From assembly GCA_040219275.1 (NCBI GenBank), contig JAVJSU010000099.1:1-64000 (forward strand): a DNA stretch of 64,000 nt, read 5' to 3'. The notes below the pieces were generated by a model. It worked only from the letters and a program-made list of their open reading frames with translations. It searched no databases and was not told the DNA's origin. Origin of the DNA: JAVJSU01 sp040219275 (GTDB lineage: Bacteria > Chloroflexota > Anaerolineae > Aggregatilineales > Phototrophicaceae). The position numbers were made by a program, and so were the translations under genes. How positions within the stretch are numbered: the stretch's first letter is position 1; each line of letters begins with the position of its first letter. Below, one piece after another: positions 52,914 through 59,823 of this stretch.

Positions 52914-53204
52914 ATGAAAAGAGAATATGAACTCTCACTCGTCATTCGCGTTGACTCCAACGAAGAAGTTATGAATGATGTAGTAACCGAGGTCAAAGGC
53001 TGGGTTGAAGTTGATGAATCCAGCGCCGTGACAAAAATTGATCGATGGGGACGACGCAAGCTCGCTTACGAGATTGATCGCCAACGTGATGGCTACTATG
53101 TCATCATGCAAGCGGAAATCGAACCAACAAGTATCGACGAATTAGAGCGTAATCTAAAATTGTCCAATTCAATTTTACGCTATTTACTCATTCGTCCCGA
53201 CTAA
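52914..53204 (+). CDS. rpsF: 30S ribosomal protein S6
   Basis: A 96-residue S6: start M-K-R-E-Y-E-L-S-L-V-I-R-V, the R-R-K-L-A-Y-E-I motif near residue 48, D-G-Y-Y-V-I-M, and N-L-K-L-S-N-S-I-L-R-Y-L-L-I-R near the end. S6 pairs with S18 on the 30S platform. It opens the rpsF-ssb-rpsR unit. A preceding GGAAAGGGGAA region supplies the ribosome-binding purines. Confidence 0.97.
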   Translation: MKREYELSLVIRVDSNEEVMNDVVTEVKGWVEVDESSAVTKIDRWGRRKLAYEIDRQRDGYYVIMQAEIEPTSIDELERNLKLSNSILRYLLIRPD

Positions 53205-53255
53205 GCAAATAGCACTTTCAAACTTTTGAGCAAGACAGATTTGTAGGAACAAACG

Positions 53256-53651
53256 ATGGGACGCGGGCTGAATAAAGTCATGATTATCGGTCATGTTGGG
53301 CGAGAACCAGAAATGCGTTACACGCCAAGTGGTCGACCTGTAACCAGCTTTAGTGTCGCTACAAGCCGGACATGGACATCTGCTGAAGGTGAACGACGTG
53401 AAGAAACTGAATGGTTTAATGTCGTAGCATGGGGAAATCTTGCAGAGATTTGTAAGACGCACCTCACTAAAAGCCAGCAAGTCTATGTTGATGGTCGGTT
53501 GCAAACACGCGGTTGGGAAGATGAAACAGGAAAGAAGCATTTTCGAACCGAGCTTGTCGCCAATGAAATGATTTTACTTGGCGAACGCCGTCAGCATCAT
53601 ACCGATTTTGAATTTGATGAAGACGATGAACCGGGCGATTATGCCTTTTAG
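53256..53651 (+). CDS. ssb: single-stranded DNA-binding protein
   Basis: A 131-residue SSB of the OB-fold type: N-K-V-M-I-I-G-H-V-G-R-E-P-E-M-R-Y near the start, then E-W-F-N-V-V-A-W-G near residue 57, Y-V-D-G-R-L-Q-T-R-G-W near 83 and an acidic tail D-E-D-D-E-P-G-D-Y-A-F. The tail ends without the usual D-F/I-P-F consensus but keeps acidic residues and a terminal Phe. The gene order rpsF-ssb-rpsR is widely conserved. Confidence 0.96.
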   Translation: MGRGLNKVMIIGHVGREPEMRYTPSGRPVTSFSVATSRTWTSAEGERREETEWFNVVAWGNLAEICKTHLTKSQQVYVDGRLQTRGWEDETGKKHFRTELVANEMILLGERRQHHTDFEFDEDDEPGDYAF

Positions 53652-53703
53652 GGCTTCATCAGCTTGATGTGCCACATTCAAGTGAACATATGGAGAAATA
53701 TTC

Positions 53704-54045
53704 GTGAGCGAAGATAAAGAAAACAAAAGAGATCGTGGTGACCGCAGTGACCGCAGTGACCGTAGCGACTCAAATCGTTCCGGGGGAAGCCGTGGGTCAC
53801 GCGGATCAGATTCAGGCGATTCCCGTCCACGTCGCGGTCGTCGTCGTCAAAACAGTTATTGCCCTGATGGCAAATGCTTTGATTACAAAGATATAGATAC
53901 GTTACGCCGTTTCGTCACTGAAACTGGCAAGATCAAGCCGCGTCGCCAAACTGGTAACTGCTCTCGTTGCCAGCGTGAACTTGCACGCGAAGTCAAACGT
54001 GCCCGTCATCTGGCGTTGCTGTCATTCGTCATTTCAACAGACTAA
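53704..54045 (+). CDS. rpsR: 30S ribosomal protein S18 with extended basic N-terminus
   Basis: A 113-residue S18; the core (about residues 52-110) has D-Y-K-D-I-D-T-L-R-R-F-V, G-K-I-K-P-R-R and A-R-H-L-A-L-L. The first 50 residues are a low-complexity tail of Asp, Arg, Ser and Gly with repeated D-R-S units, far longer than in most S18. Four Cys in C-x4-C and C-x2-C arrangement (C-P-D-G-K-C, C-S-R-C) fit the zinc-binding form. The start is GTG. rplI, often next, is absent. Confidence 0.95.
   Translation: MSEDKENKRDRGDRSDRSDRSDSNRSGGSRGSRGSDSGDSRPRRGRRRQNSYCPDGKCFDYKDIDTLRRFVTETGKIKPRRQTGNCSRCQRELAREVKRARHLALLSFVISTD
53740..53769 (+). repeat. 9-base tandem repeat inside the rpsR N-terminal region
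   Basis: GACCGCAGT occurs twice in tandem (53740-53757), followed by the near-copy GACCGTAGC (53758-53766) and a further GAC. It encodes D-R-S units of the S18 tail, so it is an in-frame repeat that can change copy number without frameshift. Confidence 0.8.
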
Positions 54046-54080
54046 GGCATAACGGCTTTTGACATAATGTAGTATTCCAG

Positions 54081-54116
54081 AGGGCATAGGTGACGTTACA
54101 CTATGCCCTGATTTTA
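54081..54116 (+). terminator. intrinsic terminator of the rpsF-ssb-rpsR unit
   Basis: AGGGCATAG (54081-54089) pairs with CTATGCCCT (54101-54109), with partial extra pairing in the loop. ATTTTA follows. It lies just past rpsR. Confidence 0.75.
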
Positions 54117-54136
54117 TGACTAGGAGAGTTTAACTC

Positions 54137-55498
54137 ATGGCAAGAAAACGCCAAACAACAGGGCTTCCTAAAACAAATAAACCGCAAGAGACAGGTGAAG
54201 TCGCAAGTGTATCTTCGCGCCCCAGTCTCCGCCGTGAACACCGCTCGCGTAAAGAACGCGAGTCCGAAATCCAACGATGGATTTTACTGGGGACAGTCGC
54301 GGCAATTGGTTTAGTTGTCGTTATTCTAGCAATTGCCCTTATCGTCGATCAGATCATCAATCCGCGCAGAACAGTTGCAACCGTAAATGGTCAAAATATT
54401 TCTGTCGCCGCATTTGAAGAACGTGTCCGTTTGGAGCGTACCATTAGCATTCAACGGCTCAATGACGGCATCAATGATTTCTTAGATTTTGGTTTTGCGG
54501 CAGACATAAACGAAGCCTTTAACCTCTTGCTTCAAAATAATCAATCTGCAAGTACTTTATACAACGAATTGAATGTTCCAGATCAAATTGGTATTCGTGT
54601 TATCAACGATATGATTGAAGATGAACTCATTCGTACACGAGCAGAAGAACTCGGCATCACCGTTACAGAAGAACAAATTCAGCGCGAAATTGATGAGCTT
54701 TTTGGCTTTGATCGAGAAGCAGTCGTCGCACTAACGGATGAATCCACACCTGAGCCAGAAGAAACAGCGACTGTCACACCGACACCCTTTGTTTCTCCGA
54801 CTCCCTCACCTGAACCAACCATCACACCCACGTTTGAAGTGTCACCAACCGCGACAATTACCCCATTCCCAACGGTAGCGGCAACACAAACACAGACAGC
54901 GGATGAGCAATTGGGCAACCAGCAGGATCGTCAGGATGATTTGTACAGTCAAATTCGTTCCGCAACCGGTATGAGCAATAGCAAGATCGACGAATACTTC
55001 GAAACCCGTGCCATTCGCCGTGCTATGGCGGAAGAAGTGACCGAAGTCGGCGAATTGGATATGTTCGTAAACGCCCGCCACATCCTCGTTGAAACTGAGG
55101 AAGAAGCACAGGATATTATTGACGCGCTTAACAACGGCGAATCCTTTGCGGAATTAGCACAATCCGTTTCATTGGATACGGGTTCTGGAGCCAATGGTGG
55201 TGAACTTGATTGGGCACCGGTCGTTAATTATGTGACTGAATTCGGTGATGCGGTTCGTGAGGCACCTATCGGTGAAATCGTCGGACCGGTTGAATCTGAA
55301 TTTGGCTTCCACATCATTCAGGTACGCGCCCGCGAAGATCGTGAACTCACGGAAGCGCAAATCGAAAATGACCGTGCGCGTCGTTTCGATGAATATGTGA
55401 CTGAACTGCGCGATGCTGAGGACAACGAAATCGAAATTAACTCCATCTGGATTGATTTTGTACCCGATGATCCCATTTTCGTCTATCGCGAACGCTAA
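54137..55498 (+). CDS. membrane-anchored PpiC/SurA-type peptidyl-prolyl isomerase
   Basis: A 453-residue extracytoplasmic foldase (PrsA/SurA type). One membrane helix lies at about residues 52-75. A SurA_N-like domain (about 83-195) contains V-N-G-Q-N-I-S-V-A-A-F-E. It is interrupted by a 50-residue Thr/Pro/Glu-rich insert (about 200-255). The PpiC rotamase domain (about 310-400) shows A-R-H-I-L-V and G-E-L-D-W, with F-G-F-H-I-I-Q-V. It helps secreted proteins fold. The Thr/Pro stretch is unusual in this position and may be an exposed linker. Confidence 0.9.
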   Translation: MARKRQTTGLPKTNKPQETGEVASVSSRPSLRREHRSRKERESEIQRWILLGTVAAIGLVVVILAIALIVDQIINPRRTVATVNGQNISVAAFEERVRLERTISIQRLNDGINDFLDFGFAADINEAFNLLLQNNQSASTLYNELNVPDQIGIRVINDMIEDELIRTRAEELGITVTEEQIQREIDELFGFDREAVVALTDESTPEPEETATVTPTPFVSPTPSPEPTITPTFEVSPTATITPFPTVAATQTQTADEQLGNQQDRQDDLYSQIRSATGMSNSKIDEYFETRAIRRAMAEEVTEVGELDMFVNARHILVETEEEAQDIIDALNNGESFAELAQSVSLDTGSGANGGELDWAPVVNYVTEFGDAVREAPIGEIVGPVESEFGFHIIQVRAREDRELTEAQIENDRARRFDEYVTELRDAEDNEIEINSIWIDFVPDDPIFVYRER

Positions 55499-55510
55499 CA
55501 TACAAGTCTG

Positions 55511-55540
55511 AGGGGCGGGAACAGGTTTTTCGCCCCTTTC
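55511..55540 (+). terminator. intrinsic terminator of the PpiC-type gene
   Basis: AGGGGCG (55511-55517) pairs with CGCCCCT (55531-55537), 13-base loop, followed by TTCTCC. The T tract is short but the stem is G/C-rich. Confidence 0.65.
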
Positions 55541-55607
55541 TCCACGCCTTCCCTACGCCCATAAACTTTAGTATCCTCATGCTGAATATTAAGCTATACT
55601 TTTAGCT

Positions 55608-56381
55608 ATGAAACGACAACACATCTCGTATTTAGAAGAAAACTTAGAACGCTTGATTGAGGGAACCTTTACCAATCTATTTGGTAAACGTCTGCGCCCA
55701 TCTGAAATTGCATTAGAGTTGGCAAGAGCGTTAGAGAATAACACGCAGGTTTCGACGACCCATGAAGATCAGCCTATCGCCCCCAATGAATACTTGATCT
55801 ATCTAAATGGTAACATCCAGCGCAAATTAATCTCAAAACACCCCGGTCTGCAAATCACGCTTGCACAATATATAAGTGATTTTGCGCTAGGTGCTGGATA
55901 TACGTTTATTCACGAAGTTATCGTAAAAGTGCTCGTTGATGATACGCTCAAGCCTCATGAGATCATCGTGAAACCTGCACACACAACTTCACTGCATAGA
56001 AGCACGGCGGCAATGAAACGGGTTATCCTGCCTGAACAGCAAATCACCCCACCCGGCGCACAACTCATGATTGATCTGGGCAAAATCATCCCGCTAGATA
56101 AACCGATTATCAACATTGGGCGAAATCCCGAAAATCAAATTATCCTTGATGATCTTGCTGTTTCTCGCCATCATGTACAACTCCGGTTGATTGATGATCG
56201 TTACACGCTATTTGATGCACAAAGCACCACTGGCACACGCGTCAACGGTGTACAGGTAAAAGAGCACCGTTTACAATCCGGTGACGTTATCTTGATCGGC
56301 AAGACGAAACTTCTCTTCACGGTTGATGACCAGAGTCACGATGAAACTGGACAGACCGAAGCATTTGATCCCTATCTTTGA
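55608..56381 (+). CDS. fhaA: FhaA-like protein (DUF3662 plus FHA domain)
   Basis: A 257-residue protein. The N-terminal DUF3662 region (about 1-125) has E-G-x-F-T-N-L-F-G and R-P-S-E-I-A-L-E-L. A C-terminal FHA domain follows (about 155-250) with I-G-R-N-P-E-N-Q-I, S-R-H-H-V-Q, then N-G-V and G-D-V-I-L-I-G-K. The residues that bind phosphothreonine (R, S, R/H, N) are present. In actinobacteria FhaA sits with pstP, rodA, pbpA and Ser/Thr kinases. Here rodA/ftsW and a PBP follow, but no kinase or phosphatase is in the window. Confidence 0.92.
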   Translation: MKRQHISYLEENLERLIEGTFTNLFGKRLRPSEIALELARALENNTQVSTTHEDQPIAPNEYLIYLNGNIQRKLISKHPGLQITLAQYISDFALGAGYTFIHEVIVKVLVDDTLKPHEIIVKPAHTTSLHRSTAAMKRVILPEQQITPPGAQLMIDLGKIIPLDKPIINIGRNPENQIILDDLAVSRHHVQLRLIDDRYTLFDAQSTTGTRVNGVQVKEHRLQSGDVILIGKTKLLFTVDDQSHDETGQTEAFDPYL

Positions 56382-56390
56382 GGTCTCAAT

Positions 56391-56834
56391 GTGTCGCTAA
56401 ACACTGTACTTTTCTTCCTGCGTTTGCTTTCTGCCAGTGGATTACTGCTCTTCCTTGGAATGATTCTATTTTTCCTATGGAAAGAATACCAAAGCACAAT
56501 GGGACAACTCCATTCTAGCCGTCGCACCTATGGTTTCCTCGTCCCGCTACAAGAAATTGATGGGGTTTATACGATCATTGGTGAAAAAACACCCCTATTC
56601 CCGCTCACGAGCCTTGGGCGCAACCCGACCAATAGCGTCAAAGTTGATGATTCCTTTGCCAGTGGCGAACACGCAATAGTCGCCTTGCGCGATGGACAAT
56701 GGTGGTTAGAAGACCGTCATAGTAAAAATGGCACAGTGCTTAATGAAATGCCTATCACCCAACCGGTTGTCATGACGAACGGGGATATCATTGGCATTGG
56801 TAGTCATCGCTTTCGCCTTGAATTGGAGCGTTAA
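56391..56834 (+). CDS. fhaB: FhaB-like FHA-domain membrane protein
   Basis: A 147-residue protein with an N-terminal membrane helix (about residues 4-31) and a single FHA domain (about 65-145). The phosphothreonine-binding core reads L-G-R-N-P-T-N-S-V, then G-E-H-A, D-R-H-S-K-N-G-T and G-D-I-I-G-I-G. The start is GTG ten bases after fhaA, so it is probably in the same operon. As in FhaB of actinobacteria, it may recruit a phosphorylated division or wall-synthesis protein. Relative to typical FHA domains the S-R-H element is altered to S-G-E-H. Confidence 0.9.
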   Translation: MSLNTVLFFLRLLSASGLLLFLGMILFFLWKEYQSTMGQLHSSRRTYGFLVPLQEIDGVYTIIGEKTPLFPLTSLGRNPTNSVKVDDSFASGEHAIVALRDGQWWLEDRHSKNGTVLNEMPITQPVVMTNGDIIGIGSHRFRLELER

Positions 56835-56842
56835 GAGATACT

Positions 56843-57634
56843 ATGGACTTAGGACTCAAAGGCGCACGGGTACTCGTCACCGCGGCAAGTGAAGGTTTGG
56901 GAGCGGCAACCGCCCGTCAATTTAGCCTTGAAGGTTGCTTCGTCGTCATCAACAGTAGAGATCTAGGCAAGCTACAGCAAACCGCCCAAAGTATCGCTAA
57001 AGAAAGTGGTAATCCAGTTTTTACACAGGCGGCAGACCTCACCAATTCAGAATCCGCAAGCAAAATGGTAAGAAATAGCGCGGAGTCGATGGGCGGATTG
57101 GATATACTCGTCACGAATGCCGGCGGACCACCTTCAGGATCATTTGCTGATTTTGACATAGATGCCTGGCAAACCGCAACACAACTCACGCTAATGAGCG
57201 CGGTGTCACTTATCCATGCCTCCCTACCCCACCTTCGCAAATCGCGGCGTGCGGCGATCCTGACGATTACCTCAATGTCTGCCAAACAACCCGTCCCTAA
57301 CTTGATTTTGTCAAATACGATTCGTCCTGCCGTTATCGGATTAACTAAAAGTCTGGCAACGGAGTTAGGCTCTGAAGGCATTCGGGTGAATAGCATACTG
57401 CCCGGCATGACCCAAACAGCGCGTATTGACGACATCATGCAAGCCCGCGCAGAACAATCTGGCACCTCACCTGAACATGAATTGGAAAAAGCCGCCGCGA
57501 CTATCCCTTTAAGGCGTATCGGCACGGTGGCAGAATTCGCCAATGCCGCGGTATTTCTATGTTCACCTGCGGCAGGCTATATTACAGGGGTTTCGCTACC
57601 CGTTGACGGTGGTACAATTCAAGCAACAATGTAA
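56843..57634 (+). CDS. SDR-family protein lacking the catalytic Tyr and Lys
   Basis: A 263-residue classical SDR by fold. The nucleotide loop appears as T-A-A-S-E-G-L-G-A near residue 11 and N-A-G-G-P near residue 92. The catalytic Ser is kept as Ser144. The usual Y-x3-K, 13 residues later, is replaced by S157-x3-R161 in L-I-L-S-N-T-I-R. The C-terminus has G-S-E-G-I-R-V-N-S-I-L-P-G and V-D-G-G. It may be a non-reductive SDR or use another mechanism. It starts eight bases after fhaB and is part of the same run. Confidence 0.85.
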   Translation: MDLGLKGARVLVTAASEGLGAATARQFSLEGCFVVINSRDLGKLQQTAQSIAKESGNPVFTQAADLTNSESASKMVRNSAESMGGLDILVTNAGGPPSGSFADFDIDAWQTATQLTLMSAVSLIHASLPHLRKSRRAAILTITSMSAKQPVPNLILSNTIRPAVIGLTKSLATELGSEGIRVNSILPGMTQTARIDDIMQARAEQSGTSPEHELEKAAATIPLRRIGTVAEFANAAVFLCSPAAGYITGVSLPVDGGTIQATM

Positions 57635-57662
57635 TTCATATGTACGAATGTAGGGTAATTCT

Positions 57663-58541
57663 ATGACGACTGAAGTGGTGAAAATTGGCGTAATCGGTGG
57701 CTCTGGTCTCTATAACATGCCGGAAATCACAAACAAAACGACCATATCAATTGATACCCCGTTTGGTAAACCCAGCGGCGATATTGTGGTCGGCACGCTC
57801 AACGGTAAGCGCGTCGCCTTTCTTTCACGGCATGGCGAAGGGCATATCTATACCCCCACCACCGTTCCCTATCGTGCAAACATCTACGCAATGAAAACGC
57901 TCGGTGTTCGCTTCATCATCTCTGCAAATGCCTGCGGGTCTTTACGTGAAGATTATGAACCGGGTCACATGGTCATCCCCGACCAGGTATATGACAACAC
58001 AAAAGACCGTGAACGTACATTTTTTGATACCGGCATGGTTGCCCATATCTCGGTTGCGGATCCATTTTGCCCCGAATTGAATGACATTCTTTATGAAGCG
58101 GTACAGCAAACGAACGCATCTGTACATCTCGGTGGTAATTTCGTCATCGTCGAAGGACCGCGGTTCAGCACACGGGGCGAAAGTAACATTTTCCGCCAAT
58201 GGGGATGTAGCATCATCGGCATGACCACCTGCCCCGAAGCCTTTTTAGCAAGAGAAGCTGAAATCGCCTATTCGACCATAGCCCATATCACCGATTACGA
58301 TGTATGGCACAAAGAACCTGTCACCGTAGATATGGTGATGAAGACCATGCAACATAACGTAATAATCGTTCAGCAATCCATCGCTAATGCAGTTAAAACA
58401 CTTGATGAAAATGCCGTTTACGAGGCTCATAACACATTAGATAATGCAATGGCCACAGGTGCAGGCAAAATTACTTTTGAGATGAAAGACAAGCTCCTAC
58501 CGATTGTCGAACGCTATTTTGCCGATCAGATCAACGGTTAA
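57663..58541 (+). CDS. mtnP: S-methyl-5'-thioadenosine phosphorylase
   Basis: A 292-residue phosphorylase that splits methylthioadenosine to adenine and methylthioribose-1-phosphate. The phosphate loop G-G-S-G-L-Y is near residue 11. Next come R-H-G-E-G-H near residue 57, the N-A-C-G-S-L-R element near 92, E-G-P-R-F-S-T-R near 167 and M-T-T-C-P-E-A-F-L-A-R-E near 190, which match MTAP rather than purine nucleoside phosphorylase. Its product is the substrate of mtnA after isomerisation, encoded 40 kb away. It lies between the SDR and the rodA/ftsW gene. Confidence 0.95.
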   Translation: MTTEVVKIGVIGGSGLYNMPEITNKTTISIDTPFGKPSGDIVVGTLNGKRVAFLSRHGEGHIYTPTTVPYRANIYAMKTLGVRFIISANACGSLREDYEPGHMVIPDQVYDNTKDRERTFFDTGMVAHISVADPFCPELNDILYEAVQQTNASVHLGGNFVIVEGPRFSTRGESNIFRQWGCSIIGMTTCPEAFLAREAEIAYSTIAHITDYDVWHKEPVTVDMVMKTMQHNVIIVQQSIANAVKTLDENAVYEAHNTLDNAMATGAGKITFEMKDKLLPIVERYFADQING

Positions 58542-58545
58542 GCCC

Positions 58546-59823
58546 TTGTTTAGTGGCAGATTCTCGATTGATTTAGAGCGCAGATTATTACTTGTCGCAG
58601 GTGCGTTCATCTGTGTTAATTTTTTCGCGCTTAGTCTCATCCGCCCGCAAGCCACACTATCACATATTGTCGCCTTTCTCATCTGGGTTGCATGTGCAGG
58701 AGGCGGACATTATGTGCTGTCGAAGTATCTGCCCCAGCGTGATCAGATGTTGTTTCCGGTGGTCATGATGCTCTCCGGCTGGGGATTGGTCACAATTGAT
58801 CGACTCTTTCCGCGCTTCGCAGACCGTCAAATGCTCTGGCTCATGTTATCAGTCGCGGTAATGCTGGCGGTTGCCATATTTCCTCATACCATTCGCTGGC
58901 TTCGTAATTATCGTTACATGTGGCTTATCTTTGGATTTGCCCTGCTTATCAGCACAATCCAATTTGGACAAAATCCTTCAGGATCACTATCGGCGCCACC
59001 ATTATGGTTAGGGTTAGGCGGACTATATTTTCAGCCTTCAGAGGCACTTAAAATCATCCTCGTTGCGTTTCTCGCCAGTTATCTGGGTGAGCAATATCCG
59101 TTGATTCGTGCTGAACGAGAAATATCCAGCGATCTTGGCTTTCCCCTTTCCCCGCGCATTTTTGGTCCTATTGTTTTGATGTGGGCATTATCTGTAATCA
59201 TTTTAGTCTGGCAACGTGACCTCGGCACGGCAACGCTGTTCTTTATCGTGTTTCTAGTATTATTGTACGCCGCGAGTGGCAATATATACATCTTATTAAG
59301 TGGACTTATCCTCATCTTTATCGCAGGTCTGGCAGCATACAATCGATTTGATGTGGTTCGGTTACGCGTCGATATTTGGATCAATCCATGGGTTGAAGCT
59401 GACGGGGATGCTTTTCAAATCGTCCAGAGTTTACATGCCATTGCCTCCGGCGGCATTTTGGGATCGGGAATCGCACAGGGGTCACCGCTTTACATTCCTG
59501 TCGTCCACTCGGATTTTATCTTTGCCGCGATTGGCGAGGAATGGGGTTTTATCGGCATTATCACAGTAATTGCATGTATTGCGCTAATCATGTATCGCGG
59601 ATTTAGAACGGCAATTAACCAGAACCGCCCCTTTTATACCCTGCTGGGCATAGGGCTAAGTACACTCATCGCTACACAGAGTTTACTCATCATGGGTGGC
59701 GTGATCCGTTTAGTGCCACTCACAGGCGTTACTCTACCCTTTCTAAGTTATGGTGGCAGTTCCCTCTTGATGAGTTTTATTATGCTCGGATTGTTATTGA
59801 GACTTTCTGCGAAGGTGAATTAA
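58546..59823 (+). CDS. RodA/FtsW/SpoVE-family peptidoglycan polymerase
   Basis: A SEDS glycosyltransferase of about 425 residues with about ten membrane segments. The conserved loop Q-I-V-Q-S-L-H-A-I-A-S-G-G-I-L-G is near residue 300, H-S-D-F-I-F-A-A-I-G-E-E-W-G near 330 (with the catalytic Asp) and L-P-F-L-S-Y-G-G-S-S near 405. I placed the start at TTG 58546, after the mtnP stop; an in-frame TTG at 58504 overlapping mtnP is an alternative, and neither has a clear ribosome-binding site. Its stop overlaps the ATG of the PBP-like gene (TAATG), so the two are coupled. Confidence 0.9.
   Translation: MFSGRFSIDLERRLLLVAGAFICVNFFALSLIRPQATLSHIVAFLIWVACAGGGHYVLSKYLPQRDQMLFPVVMMLSGWGLVTIDRLFPRFADRQMLWLMLSVAVMLAVAIFPHTIRWLRNYRYMWLIFGFALLISTIQFGQNPSGSLSAPPLWLGLGGLYFQPSEALKIILVAFLASYLGEQYPLIRAEREISSDLGFPLSPRIFGPIVLMWALSVIILVWQRDLGTATLFFIVFLVLLYAASGNIYILLSGLILIFIAGLAAYNRFDVVRLRVDIWINPWVEADGDAFQIVQSLHAIASGGILGSGIAQGSPLYIPVVHSDFIFAAIGEEWGFIGIITVIACIALIMYRGFRTAINQNRPFYTLLGIGLSTLIATQSLLIMGGVIRLVPLTGVTLPFLSYGGSSLLMSFIMLGLLLRLSAKVN

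Noticed and set aside
56917..57543. 208-codon open frame on the minus strand opposite the SDR gene
   Set aside because: It lies wholly inside a well-supported SDR gene, shows no recognisable family and has no ribosome-binding site; a shadow frame.
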